A DNA stretch of 64,000 nucleotides from Cristatella mucedo (Eukaryota; Bryozoa; Phylactolaemata; Cristatellidae), in the NCBI GenBank assembly GCA_009760855.2, contig WPIO01000003.1, forward strand, positions 4,562,001 through 4,626,000, read 5' to 3'. Position 1 is the first letter of the stretch. Every line of letters starts with the position of its first letter. This document shows positions 1 to 12,024 of the stretch, piece after piece. The notes beneath the pieces were generated by a model. The model searched no databases. It worked only from the letters and a program-made list of their open reading frames with translations, and was not told the origin of the DNA. Both the position numbers and the translations under genes were made by a program.

Positions 1-165
1 CTTGGCTTTTACAGCTGTGCAGATGACACTCAGTTGAATTTTCGCTCTGATCCCTCCTAGCCATCCAGAAAATTCTCTCAACTGTATTTGCTTCATATAT
101 TACTCACAATCTCAGGGGGATGACAGCAAATAACAGATCTTTTGTCCTTCCATTAACATGGTTAG
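1..165 (+). mobile_element. LINE-A reverse transcriptase relic
   Basis: The first bases match the catalytic region of the LINE-A copy at 27.18-27.31 kb: a corrupted YADD segment followed by a relic of the WMAANF stretch. Stops and small indels break every frame. It is a degenerate fragment cut by the window edge. Confidence 0.75.
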
Positions 166-1305
166 GATTGAAACTCCAGCGCTTACACGCGTTCGAAAGA
201 CCCGGAGCTTGATCGTTTTCGAGACACCCCGATTGCTGCTGCTGGCCATTGTTTCCTGCTAAGGGAAAATGGGTTGTCACCACTAGTACTATTATGATTC
301 TGGCTACTTAAACGAGACGGTGAGATTATTCAACTTTCTCTAAATAAACATAAGCTTTAGCCTATTTCCAGTTAACGATGTTAGAGTGTGGCTTGTCTAT
401 CAGTCTCGCCACAATCAACTGAATTTTAATAAGCCAGACTAACTAATAGAACCCAGTGCCCCAACGCGCCTTCTTGAGGGCCTGAGCATTAAAGCCTATG
501 CATGGCACTTGTTTTCAAAAGCAGGCGTTTGTAGGCCTGCCATTGTGCAGCTTTAGGTTCTCATGGGCGCTATGAGAGCGACCTGTTGTAATGTTATAGA
601 TTACAGGAACAAATTTAATACAAATAAATATATTACAGGTGTATACTAGGGGTATCTATGTTTTCAATTTTATGAGTAGCCCACTTTATTCAAGGTCGCT
701 AAGCAACGAATACGGATGTCCAGTATATAATACTAGCATTCTCAGGATGCATTCTCAATTTCGAAGAGTTCTTATTATTTAAAGAAGAGATTATGATTTT
801 ACAATGCCAGTTCTGTAGATGATACTCCTACGTAGGGAATACAATTGACCTTGCAATGGGAAAACATTAGTTCACAGATAGTAGCAAACCTAGCGAACTG
901 GGGAAATAACCAAAAATACCCATGACTAGCTGAATAAGTAAGATACATTTTGATAAACTGTTGTATTGTAAGTGAGCTGCAGTAAAATGAAAGCTCTCGT
1001 TTTACTATGGCCACGACTGGTAGCTAATTAAATTGGTACGAAAGTGCAGTGGCTTTAAACACAAAATCAAACGAAAAGTCATCCTATTTAGCCGTCTGCT
1101 TTACTATTGCAATTGACCAGCTGTAGTGTGTACCACTCCTGCTTGCTATTAGCAATGTAAAACTGCCTGCTGTAGGACTCTAAATTTATAACACGGATCT
1201 GGAAATGTAAGCACCCCACATTGAACCTAAGACTCAAAGGAAACACTCTAAAAAAATATTAGTGATGACCTTTAATCATAAAACAGAAATTGAATATTTC
1301 CGTAC
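166..1305. other. Non-coding stretch, downstream intron of gene 2
   Basis: I see no exon, RNA gene or recognisable repeat here. It lies downstream, in gene sense, of the gene 2 six-cysteine exon, so it is probably intron. Confidence 0.5.
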
Positions 1306-1701
1306 CACAAAGTGAAGTTCGTATTGGTTTTGAAAGCATTATCAATCGATGAGTTTTATTTTGTCCTTTGATCAGACAGTTGATGAAGTCCGTTAATAAG
1401 GAAGCATCCCTTGACCAGATGGCTTCAGCCTGAACAGTCACTCGTTGAGGCACTGTGTTCGTAGAGGTGCAGCTGTTGCAAGAATGCAAGGTCATCCGAT
1501 GTTTGTCTTTGAACATGGTTAGATCTTCAATGCCACATGTTGTGATCCACCAATTGAAATCGTCCACTTTCCCATTTTCCCGTGCCCACATAAGTTGCAT
1601 CTCAGTGTTCCTTAAATCTTGTATTGGCACCCAATGAAACGCTCACGTGAAACCGAATGGCTCATTATTTGGCAGGCAATCCGGCATGGTGAGCTCAATA
1701 T
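1306..1701 (-). pseudogene. Gene 2 six-cysteine domain exon with premature TGA
   Basis: This 396-nt exon is read on the minus strand from an acceptor ending ATTGTAG to a GTACGG donor, phase 1-1. It is the paralogue of the gene 1 exon at 42242-42634: both begin after ATTGTAG, end TGTG before the donor, and align with a single one-codon gap. Shared residues include cysteines 8, 55, 74, the two last cysteines, W23, W38, the WIT-C motif near residue 51 and an NxT glycosylation site near the end. The frame is open except for TGA at 1643-1645, exactly at cysteine codon 19 of gene 1 (TGT there). It therefore looks like a recently broken, null or miscalled allele of a cell-surface protein exon. The domain family is not recognised; function as an extracellular domain is inferred from its cysteines, glycosylation site and gene 1 context. 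Confidence 0.75.
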
Positions 1702-4700
1702 CTACAATAGAAAGCCGGAATTTCGCTAGCAGAACCTGGCTATGATTTGGTGATCAGTCTGACACTCATTCGAAATATCAGAGTTGAGAGCTCAATCTGT
1801 TACAATCTATCGGTAGAGTATTTAAAGTACGATCTAGATTAGCTATCAATGAGTAACACTTTACGGTTTAGCTTTTAAAATAGAAAAGTATGTTTCAAGT
1901 ATTATAATGGCGTGTCATAGATCATTTCGGCCTAAGTAGGCAATAGAGAACTACATATTACTGAAAAATGTCGAAACTGCATTTATTGAAATGCTTTGGC
2001 GCTGTTATTTACCAAAAAACTGTAAATTTTCCTGATAAAGTATGTGAGAACAGCCCAGACAAAGGTTTCTAGCGACCAACCCCACTCTTTGAAGATCCAT
2101 GCAATTTGCTGCGGGTGGATAGTGACTTGGTATGCAGCCACCTCTTGAATAGACTGTTACCTAAGATCTGCCGCAAACTTTCAAGCAGATAGGGTAACGG
2201 TTGGACAACAAATCAACTGGCTCCTGCTTGGTTTCCTTAGTTTAGATTTAACAGCCTCATTATGTTAACTGTGTCCGGTTTGTGCTTATGCCAAGTAGTA
2301 CCAGGCAGTAATTTTAGTGTCACGATTAATATCCTTCCACAGTTGTGCTACGATTGCATATTGATGTTTACACGTTCGCTGATACGCTTCAGGTTCTTAG
2401 GTCAGCTAAATCTTCCGGATCAATCGGCTGCATTTGATACCATCGATCACTCAATAGGTCATGAATGAGTGGAAAAAGGATGTGGAAACAAGGAATTAAA
2501 AAAAATTAAATGGAACAAGGAGAGAACCCGATGAAACTCCTTCTTGTAGGCCCCACAATGGACGAGCTTTAGATGATGACCGCTATAGCATAAGATTGTT
2601 ATGAATTTATGTTTGAGCAGCACTAGTCCAACAGAACCCACTCCTAGCCTTCCTCCTCTGCCTATTCCTTAAGAATTCTAAGCCAAGCTCTATGTTAAAG
2701 TATTTGAGCGATCAAGTGGTCAGTTAATGGGCACGGAAAGTCAGAAGCTCGCTGAAGGCCTCTGTCAGCGGCTGTGTTCCTTTTCATTAGCTGGCGATTC
2801 CATCTGCGCTCTGAGCCGTTTGCAGAGTCCAGTGCAGGGAGAATTTCATACGAGCAGAGGAGGCTACCCATGATTTCCTCGCTTTTCTGCCACCGAACAC
2901 AAACGGCACATGTCCTTCCTCAATGGAAAATTTTAGGCTGTAGCTGTTATTCCCCAGTAATCACCATGTGAGCCCCTCAAAAAGAAGTTTTATCGGGATT
3001 CTATACTTGGTCAACTTAATTTTTAAAAAGTCCTCATTTATATATACTTTTTCGTCGAATTACAATTACCAAATTCCTTATTCCTTCTTTCCGATTTAAA
3101 GACAGAATGCCATCTAAGCCTAAGTTTCTTTGGAGATAACAAGCAGATATAAATTAAGATATATTCATTCACTCCTCTAACGTCAAAAAATACTTGCAAA
3201 TCCCTTTATGCTCCAGTAGTACGTATTGACGTTTGTAATGCGGAGAATGTTTTCCAATTAAAATTATCCAATTGAATGAAAAAATCCAATTGAATGGCAA
3301 AATGCCTTTGATTGCTAAATAAAAAAGATATTTTCACCTGAAAACTGGAAAGTATTAGCTTAAAAAGTTGGCCTGGAAAGTAAACTTATTGCAGCCAGTG
3401 AACAGACTAAAAGCTTCCTGTTTCTAAACGGTCTGTAATTAAATAACGAATTCAGTTTTCCACTGACCCGATTACTTACTTTTTGAAAGATTATACGGTA
3501 AAATTTCTATATTTTTATTTAAGAGCGATAGAATTGAGTGTGCCCATTCATTTTTGGCCTAAAATCTCTATTTCTGTAGGTGTCTCTTGTTCCTGCTTGT
3601 AATGAAAGATCCCTAATGCTACTGAAAAAGTCAACAGCAATTGCCAAATTATTTATTTGTTGTAAAGGATCAGAATTGAATCGGCTGAAAAAATTAAATG
3701 TTTTATTCCAGGCTTTAATATTCATGCTTTAATTACTTCATTTTTATCCGCTGATGTTATTATTTAAACTTATTGATCCTCAGGTTGAATTCGACGGTTT
3801 CTAATGAGTCCAAGCTATCGTCGAATGCTTGAGAGACTGGGTCTTTAGCTCGTGTATACCGAAGGCCTAGTTGGCACTAAAGACTAGGTCAACTCCATCA
3901 TTTAACCAGGCTTGGATTAGAAAAAGCTACAATCTTGCATGTTATTCTCGGAATATCCTGAATTTGTCGGAGAAAGTAAGGATTGCAATTCAAATTTTTG
4001 TTCCGTTCAGTCTAATTAGACACTAATATACCAGCAAGATTCCTGTTTAGCTTGTGACAAGTGCTTATGCGATTTTGTTACTCCTCCTATGCACAGGTTT
4101 TAGTATTATTATTGTTATCAAGTAATGAGAACTTATTCGAATCGACAAGTGAGACTAGGCTGATATTTAATAATGTCCGATGTGGCTCCAAGTGTGATAG
4201 AACGGATACTTGAATGAAGAACTCGTCATGCTGGCTAAGGAGCTTGATAAAAGATCCATTGGAGATTGTGACTCCTGCTATATGTTCAAGCCTGGAACTA
4301 AATATTGATGCTTTCAGAGGAGGCCAAAAGAAAAAATAAATAAAAATAATTTTTCGAATGAGCCTCACCTTGTTGCAAGCAGTCTTATAATAGGTTATGA
4401 ATGCTTAAATTGCACTTGCTGTCATGGCAATGCAGCTGAGCTACTTCATGTATGGAGTGTATGAGATTCTAGAAAGAGAGCCGTTTCTCTGTTTTGCCTT
4501 GTACAAATATTCGGCAATCAATGTGATTACTAAGTTAAGACAAAAGTCAGTTGCATCCATTGAAAAATCATGGAGATTTAAAAATGACGTTAATTGGTAC
4601 AAAATACTTACAGAGCATATATACTTGCCAATTAATGAGGTGTGCCCTAGCTTGGCAAAGATGACTTGAGAATAAATCTGGAATCGCTCACAGGGAGAGA

Positions 4701-5180
4701 GTGTTGCCATTGTTCAGTTTTCTTTAAAATTCAGGATCAGAACAATGTTAAATGTATTAGGAGCATGCAAGTTTTAATTGACATTTGATATTCAAGGATG
4801 CACTTATTTGCTGTCGTCTAAGTCAATAACTGTCAAAACTGACTATATAGCTGGTGATGACGCAATACCAAGAGAGAATTAGTCAATTTATCAAGATCAG
4901 CATCCATATGTCCTATTGCTAAGGTCGATGAATTTACATTTTCTCACTTTTTATAACTAAGATCATGATACAATGAAATTTACGTCATTTTATGAAAGAC
5001 AAACTCTGTTTTAAAATATTATATTTTAATCAAAATGAACGAAGCTCACCGAATATGAGCTTACATATTGCAGACAATACAAATTGAAACAGTAACTACG
5101 GGGAAAGGCGTAAGATAAGTGCATCTTTCATGTTTTGGCAAAGCCAAGACACCGAAGATGAGGCTGCCTAGCAATTCTAG
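1702..5180. other. Gene 2 intron, left part
   Basis: This belongs to the roughly 5.6-kb intron between the gene 2 exons at 7.4 and 1.7 kb. Parts align by eye with the gene 1 intron at 42.6-47.5 kb, for example about 5.03-5.12 kb against 46.42-46.51 kb. A tiny LINE relic reading SAAFDTIDHS lies at about 2427-2456. Nothing else is supported. Confidence 0.5.
2395..2460 (+). mobile_element. Small LINE reverse transcriptase relic
   Basis: The sequence translates to SAAFDTIDHS, the conserved motif A of L2/CR1-type reverse transcriptases, as in the LINE-A ORF near 26.92 kb. Flanking homology cannot be traced far. Confidence 0.55.
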
Positions 5181-5325
5181 GTGTGCTGGTTTGGCCCAGT
5201 GGTTAAGGTACTCGCCCCGACCGAGGTCTGGCTGAGGTCATGGGCTCAAGCCCCGTGGCATACGTGAAGTACCAGAATAGAGATTTGGTTCCGTTTGGGT
5301 GTTGTACCAATGAACTATATTTAGT
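5181..5325 (+). mobile_element. SINE-A copy 1 (tRNA-derived)
   Basis: The head has a polymerase III A box (TGGCCCAGTGG at 5193) and a B-box-like GGCTCAAGCCC about 50 bases later. The 3' part follows the same template as the LINE-A tail. The other copies lie at 17.4, 21.1, 29.0 and 54.8/55.0 kb. The element is non-autonomous; the partner LINE is inferred to be LINE-A. Confidence 0.8.
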
Positions 5326-5349
5326 TATATTGTTTAGGCATTCTTACAA

Positions 5350-5631
5350 ATGTTCCTTAATTATCCATGGGTTAGTTTCTGGGAAGTTATGCCATTAAAA
5401 AGAGTCTTGATCACTTTCAACGAAATCAACCGATATATAATAGATTATGTTAATGAATCAAGCAGCCACAGGAACTCAGACATATCCACATTGCCATCGC
5501 CTGAAGTAGGATTTAGCAACCAGTTTAACGTAAAAAATAAAATATGGTACCTTATTTTAAGATCTTCTCAAATGCGCCAAGATGAAATACCAAGATGTTG
5601 TGATTTTATAATGCAAAAGTATCTGAAACCC
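5350..5631. other. Stretch between SINE-A and LINE-A
   Basis: An open frame of 94 codons exists on the plus strand, but it has no splice context, no homology I recognise and no conservation in the gene 1 intron. I see no supported feature. Confidence 0.3.
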
Positions 5632-6245
5632 TAATAATAATATAATAATTGCACGTTAGATGTGGAGCCATCCGATAACGTATGTCTTACCAGGCACTTT
5701 AAATCTGCTGTAAAGGAAGCAAGATCGAATGGTTTGTTCGTAGCATGATTAACCAACTGCAAGAATAACATGGTTAGGAGAGCAGTGCACAACGTCAGGA
5801 TGCAGGTATAGCTAGTGGTAGCAGGCAGTAGCACATACAGTTCGAATCATAGGGAATCGGTAAATGTTGTGACCAGTAGATGAGTTTTTACATTTTTTTA
5901 ATGCGGTCAAGTCATGTGATATCTCAAAGCAAGTAGGAAGTGAGTTCCAAGCTTCGGGAGCATACGAACTAGAGGTCCTGTCTCCAAAAAATTGATGTTT
6001 ATACAAGGTGCAGGTCAAAAATTAGATTCCGAAAAGCGGTGTACGATGCTTAGCTTGGCGGAGCAGTAGATCTAATAGATATGCTGAAGCCTATAAAGGA
6101 AAAGACCTAAAACCTAGTGACAGAGCCTTGAAGTCAATGCACAGGTTGATGGGGAGTTAGTGCAGGTCGGTGTAATGCAGTGAGATGTGGCCACTGTGAT
6201 GCCTTTGACAGAGAGCGATCTTGTGGAGTCATCGTATCTCTTTCA
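5632..6245 (-). mobile_element. LINE-A 3' fragment
   Basis: Read on the minus strand this matches the C-terminal part, 3' UTR and ATT-rich tail of LINE-A at 27.6-28.3 kb, including the block corresponding to TAWNSLPT. Several frameshifts are present. It is a 5'-truncated, old insertion in the gene 2 intron. Confidence 0.8.
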
Positions 6246-6429
6246 ATAGACAGTCAGTCTTGATAGCTTGCAGGTTTTTTCAAGCTTGTACACTGAATAC
6301 ACGTAGCTAGTTGAATGTATTTCTTATATTATAGACTGTCAAGGGTCTTGAAATTTAGCGACTCCTGGGTGATTTCCGATGATTATGAGGAGGAGGGACA
6401 ACATATATATAGACTGAATGAGATCTGAA

Positions 6430-6670
6430 AGTAGTCAGTTTAGCAGATCTTGGAAATAATTGGTTACGGGAATGTGCAGTTGCATGAGAAAATTATTGCG
6501 TGTGACTCTTGATGTAGCAAGGCTATACACAAGAGCCGCAAGAAATAACGAGTCAGTCAGAGCATCAAGGCCCACAATTCAGTGCTGAAGGCGGAAGCTA
6601 AGTTATCAGATGAATGTTGAAATCACCTATAATGTGGAACAAATGATTTCTTGCACACACACGGAATCGA
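6430..6670 (-). mobile_element. LINE endonuclease relic
   Basis: Minus-strand translation around 6608-6637 gives HIIGDFNIHL, the GDFNIH motif of LINE APE-type endonucleases, as in LINE-B at about 49.97 kb. The rest is badly decayed and the boundaries are approximate. Confidence 0.5.
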
Positions 6671-7300
6671 AAATAAATGTAACTTAGTATAATTTAAACT
6701 TGAGAAAAGGCTCCCAATATGTAAATTATATTCAAAAGGTGGGGATAAGCTATTCATGATACAATGTAAGTGGGGCCAGGGAATAATATCGGCTATCTGT
6801 TCAAAAACTCTCTGTTCAATACATATCTGTCAGCTACGCTCTGTGCGTGCTGATTCCTCGTTTTATTCTTAAACTCTGCTAAACTGAGAAAGTTCTATGG
6901 AGTTAAAAAGCACTCTATCAACAAAGTCCAGTAAAAATCTCCAGTAGAAATAGGTGACCAGTTGAGAACCCGTGAATAATAACAAAGAATTATCCAATTC
7001 AAAAGTTATATCATCTCGAACATTCAAGGGCAATCTAACACATATGTGCATAAACTAAATGAATATCTATTTGATGTTAAATTTTCTGAAGACAAATGGG
7101 AATTAAGTTCTTTCAAAATCAGAGGAAATGAACTGCAAAAATATTCGGAAATGAAATGATTGAATTGGTGGGTGAAAGCTGATGGTATAATTTACAGAGC
7201 CCAAAATAGAAAGGTAGAACTTTAAAAAAAGATAGTAAGTATTCTGGGTATGTTTCAATGAAAAGTGAAGCGAGGTCTGTATGGAATCATCGCTACGTAC

Positions 7301-7411
7301 CTGGATGGTTGAACAAAAATATCAAAGGAGCTTCCTTCGGCGGAGTAATGTACTCCGAGGGGGTCGGAAGAGGCAAAAATGGCTCTGGCCAGTACTTAAA
7401 AAGATCTCTTC
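7301..7411 (-). CDS. Gene 2 proline-rich exon, phase 1-1
   Basis: This 111-nt exon is read on the minus strand. The acceptor is strong (pyrimidine-rich, ending TTTCTTTTCAG) and the donor is GTACGT. In phase 1 it is open throughout and encodes about 37 residues rich in proline, phenylalanine and aromatics, including FLPLPTPSEY and ending FNHP. The paralogous exon at 47572-47643 shares the start, the FLP-RP-PxEY core and the NHPG end but lacks 39 nt in frame. A decayed inverted copy lies at 63068-63174. It is upstream of the six-cysteine exon and probably an extracellular linker. No known domain is recognised. Confidence 0.7.
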
Positions 7412-9230
7412 CTGAAAAGAAATCGGAAATGCTGCTAGAAACGCCCTGCATGATGTCTTTTGTAGTTACTGGCTTGAGAGAGAAACGAGTGACTTACTGA
7501 ATTGAATTTGATTTTTTGGCAGTATAAAACATTGTTTGTTACATCCTGAAGCGTATTCATTCAAAATTCCGAGGTAGGCCAATAAGGTGTAACTAACTTT
7601 ACAGAATGTTAAATCGATGCTGCGGATAATGCTTGAACATACCATTTTTTCTCTTTGCGTCTACCTTTACGGAGTACAGCAAGTTTAGCACAACAATACT
7701 TTGACTGCTGTTGATGCGTTTGAAACAAAATTAGAAATATTTATTATGTTTCGTAGGCTCTCTTATTAATATGCATACTTGGAGATGAACATCTAAATTG
7801 GCACCGTAAGAGTGAAGGAAGTTTGCGTATTTTACTTTACAAACCGGCTTTTTTGTCCTGTTGCTGCTCTTTGAATTCCTGCTTCTACACAATAGCATAT
7901 CTAGTATGCAAATCCAAGAGGGTGTTGAATGTAGTGGTTAGATTTCCAAGATGTGGAAGTAGATAACTTATCTGAAGCTTTTGGGAAAACGGGGTTGGGG
8001 CAGTTTTTTGAAAATTCTAAAACCATATGGTTTGAAGAATATTTTGCTTTGCTTTGTTCATTTCCCTAACAGGTCTTACCAGTAAAGAAAGAAAGGGAGG
8101 CTGATTGAGCACCCCTTATAGGTACAGTACAATAGCTTTCCCAGCTGTCAAAACTGCTTGTAACATTTAATATAATGCTCACTAGAGTACACAACTCGAA
8201 TTCATATTCAATTTAGTGAAAAGCGAGCACCCCATTCCCGGGCTGAGGCAGAGGCACTGCATAAGTTTAATTACTGCTCAAGGCTTACGAGGACTATGCC
8301 TTTCAAGCTACCCTGAGGCATGTGGTTAACAGATTATGCGTGGCAACGGAAATCGCACTCAACTGTTTTAGTCATCAGCAGAGCTAACCTAAATCAGATG
8401 CTCTATCCATTGCAGAGAGCCCAAACGTGTTCACGTTATCATGACGATTTGTTGGTTTAAACCAACTCTGAGGTTTTTAAGGAATTGTTGAGTTCGACGA
8501 AAGCTTAGAGCTTCTGTCATAAGTAGTGCTACGAATAACTACTAAATTATTTCTTTTCAGAGTTTCCATGTGCTTGTTCGTATATTCGGGCCTAAATGGA
8601 CAGATGGGATAACTAAAATTCTAATTACCGAATGCTTAAAGATCCTGAAGAGAATGAGAAGTAGACAACCTACATGAAGCTTCATGAACTGCATGATCCT
8701 ACATGACCATAAATGACCTAGCAACTGAGCTACATCGAGTGAAATACTGAATTGCTAACTAGCCAAGTTGATTCATCCCCTAAATTATGTGTGGCTCAGA
8801 GAGAAACTTCAAGTAGAGACAGAATATGTCGTTTGACGTATTCTATCTATAATATGATAGTTTGCTTGTTATAATGAAGCAGTTTTGCTCTGAACATTGA
8901 GCTGGCAGCTGCACTACCAGCTGTGGCAGGGTGAGCTACAAGTTTTCGCTGGTGCTCTTACCTCATATCTCACATTCATTATATAATTGATGCACTCTAT
9001 GCAGTATATACAATATAAATATTATAAAATAATGCATATCTATTTTAAAAGATGTGACCTATCTTATAATGAAGCAGTTGCACTCCCACATATGGGACAG
9101 TGAGCTGCAAGCTTTGACTAATGCTCAACCTTCACAACTCGTGTTTGCCATACATTAGACTGGCCTATGTTAGCCACAATAATTTATTTTTGAAGCGTAA
9201 TGATACTCGTTTTTCCTGCAATTCTCAGCT

Positions 9231-9478
9231 GCAATACATGCCATTACCACATTACATGCTGACCTTGTACATGTCACCCCTAACTATTTTATTCATTTTG
9301 TTTGTTTATCTAGCATGATTTTACAATTTTACCAAATTTTTACTTTATTTTTTACTTAATTTTAGTTTTCATCACCATTCAATTGCATTTACCTTTGCAA
9401 CAAATGTAAAGTGCCAAGAGAGAGATTGAGTTCTCTGAGGACGCTTTATCAAGTGCATTATTATTATATTTATATTAT
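9231..9478 (+). mobile_element. LINE-A 3' fragment, SD1-specific
   Basis: About 250 bases match the LINE-A 3' UTR and tail (CATGCTGACC... to the ATT-rich end). The flanks rejoin in SD3 near 61.34 kb and SD2 near 52.94 kb without the insert, so it landed after the duplication split. Confidence 0.85.
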
Positions 9479-10229
9479 ACATCTGAGTACCTTCGTGTAT
9501 CTAGGTAGCCTTTACTTTCTAGCAATGCTTTGATGCCCTGGCTTCACAGGCACATTTCACTTCGGCTAGGAATAGGCCAAATGCAGGCTCCGTGCTCGTG
9601 GCATTAAGGGGGGTATGTTTTCGCCACAAAGCGTTTGATAAATATGATGTCTGAAGAGTTTATTACTTATTTGCGACAGCCGTCTACAACTTCGATTTTT
9701 GTTCTCACGACTTGAAATTGCCGATTCTTGGGCGCATCACTTTTCTTGATTGCCCTTGTATGAGATGATTTCATTGAGATTAGAGACTTAGAGCCTTCAA
9801 TGCAGTGATGTCCACGCATATCCAAGCGTAGCAGCTTAACCCCTCAAAGACAACTTTATGTTTAACTGAATCGCTCTACTTTAATAACAAGGGAATTAAA
9901 CTTCATGTTCCGAATTTAGTAATGTCGAGCAAGTTTCATACGTGTATTTTTGAGGATTTTCGTAATAAAACTTCCGGATGTTGCCCATCGTACCTAACCG
10001 ATTACAGTCTGATAAAATGTAAAACAGACAACGATGGATCGGTGAGACGAAAAATTAACCTGGTAAATCACATTTGCAATTAGTGGTCAACTGATCCTAC
10101 GAGTTTGATATCTCATGTGATGTAGGCAGTTTGTATGGTCTAGTTTGAGATTATCAGGAGGAATCTTGCCTATATCTGCCACTGATGATATTGGCACAAT
10201 GAGCATGTGCATCTAACGTCTAACTATTT

Positions 10230-10905
10230 AATCCTCATTGATACTGAGCATGATACCACTAATCGTTCGACCTTGCTTTATCTATCGGCCTGTGCAATTA
10301 GGTGCTTACAACTGGTGTACAATACTGCATCTTGGCTTGTCTGTCGTGAGCGTAGCCGTTACAAAATTACACCCCTTCTCGTTGACCTGCACTGGCTATG
10401 TGTCAAGCAAAACATTAACTTAACGAGTTTTGTCGCTAAATTTAAGGTCTCCCCATTCTTTGGCTCCGATGTACTTATCACATCTACAGTACAACCAGGC
10501 TAAGCATCGTTCTACCCGCTTTTCGGAATCTAAATGTTTACCTATACCTCATGCAAACCTCATATCCCTTAAAGACAGTGACGTTAGTTCGTATGCTCCC
10601 AAAGAATGAAACTACTCCCAACTTCCTTCATGACATACCCTGACTTTACCACTTTGAAAAAGAAATTAAAAACACACCTGCTTATGACAGCATTTAGTGG
10701 GTCCCTGAGATTCGTTCTGTATGTGCTTATGAGTGCTGCCACTGCCTGCTGCCACTAACCATGTTATTCTGATTTTTCTTTCGAGCCTGCTACCACTAGC
10801 CATCAGATCGTGCTTTCTTTGCAGCAAATCTAAAGCGCCTAGAAAGAGATATAACTCTCGCAATGGTGCTTTATCAAGTCATTTAATATTGTTATTATTA
10901 TGCTT
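10230..10905 (+). mobile_element. LINE-A 3' fragment shared with SD3
   Basis: It matches LINE-A from the RDCLDKDTTS region through the 3' UTR to the GGTGCTTTATCAAG tail. Stops and frameshifts abound. The same fragment at the corresponding place in SD3 (59.49-60.18 kb, inverted) shows that it predates that duplication. Confidence 0.8.
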
Positions 10906-11069
10906 TCTTCAAAGCACATGTTAAGTGCCAAGAAAACATACTGTTTTCTGGGTATGCTGTATAAATTTCATTTTATGATAATTAATAGTATTATAAAATG
11001 CGCGTTCCAGCATTCCCAGCTAAGTCGATAAACAAATAAAAACTACCTGAAAAATCTTTCTTAGTAGGT

Positions 11070-11660
11070 ATATCATTTAGTACTCTGCTAGAGTTATTAT
11101 TAGGCTGGACTTCACCAGGGTTGCTCAATTTGGAGCCCCATAAAGGCTGTGAGCTTACAGCTGATACGTAGTGAGTAGCCTTCTCTGAATATCAATAATG
11201 GATGACTTTTGCATAATAGTATTCGAGCAGCACACTGCCTGTGGTCGCTTCCCTGAGCGATTATTGTTCAGTTATGGAAGACAAAGCTGTATAATCTTGC
11301 TGCTATGCAAAAAATTGTCATTTTGCCACGCCAGGCAAGTTCGCCATCTTGCGGTTTGACTGACTTTCTCTCTTTAATAAGTAGAGATTGCATGAACTCA
11401 TGTAACGTTTGCGATGATGCATACCTAGTTAAATGCACTTTGATATTTTTTTAGGTTGTGTGATGCTTTACTATTGAAATTTCGTCAGACGATCTTTACT
11501 TGGGGCTGTTCATTAGTAGCCAGCTTTCTACAAGACTGTTAGTTGAAATACTACGACGAATTTCCGGACATACAGTGTTACTAGACCTAAAAAAGCCTTT
11601 AAATTGGTCCCAATGCTAATACTGCAAGACTACTAAGTTAGGATACTAAAACCCAAATGA
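11070..11660 (-). other. Duplicated block, possible 5' end of gene 2
   Basis: Minus-strand sequence here matches the plus strand at about 58.76-59.34 kb. Both copies contain CAAGATGGC followed by a short open stretch: the SD3 copy reads MANLLLVARRRPAST before a stop and the SD1 copy stops after 9 codons. The position, about 3.9 kb upstream of the first known exon, suits a promoter or leader exon, but neither copy has a convincing signal peptide. Promoter function is inference only. Confidence 0.3.
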
Positions 11661-12024
11661 AATTTCCGTATGTTAGTGGGCATGCAAACTTTCACTTCAT
11701 AATTCATTCAGCAGTTGAGTAATAACGATATCATACTCTTGCTTTACCAATTATGGCTATGAACTCTTGCTGCCTTTATTAACAATGATGATACATTTGT
11801 GACGCATATTGTTGAATGCTCCAATTCGAAATGAATAATCTGTCGATGAACTAAATATAATCGGCAAAGAGAGTACCTTAGTTTTTTAGCTGTAACTTGC
11901 CCAATACCAGCTAGTCTAAGTACATTAAGGACGATGGCCGATTCATAAGCTAATGCCAATCACAGCAAGCTCGTTTTCAGGAAATTTTAGGTGTCAGCAC
12001 ATCAAAAAATATTTTGAAATCTTG

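Larger units (their letters stand above)
7130..11730 (-). repeat. Segmental duplication copy SD1
   Basis: This block aligns by eye with SD3, inverted at about 58.69-63.40 kb, in collinear order: the exon near 7.4 kb, the block with GTCTACCTTTACGGAG, the GAAAAGCGAGCAC block at 8.22 kb, the palindromic block near 8.9 kb, the CTAGGAATAG block at 9.57 kb, the GTTCTCACGACTT block at 9.70 kb, a shared LINE-A fragment, and the CAAGATGGC block at 11.3 kb. Parts also match SD2 at 47.3-48.5 and 52.8-53.3 kb. Collinearity over several kb points to duplicated locus DNA and not to a short transposon. Confidence 0.75.

Noticed and set aside
799-1014. 71-codon minus-strand frame at the left edge
   Set aside because: No splice context, domain or paralogue; length is within chance for AT-rich DNA.
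4440-4710. Minus-strand frame ending KYICS before a GTAAGTATTT donor
   Set aside because: The donor is conserved in gene 1 at about 46.0 kb, but the corresponding gene 1 sequence has stops in all frames, so coding is unsupported.
5181-5260. tRNA gene at the SINE-A head (also at 29.0, 51.2 and 55.0 kb)
   Set aside because: A and B boxes are present, but no cloverleaf with a paired acceptor stem can be drawn and the copies continue into SINE bodies.
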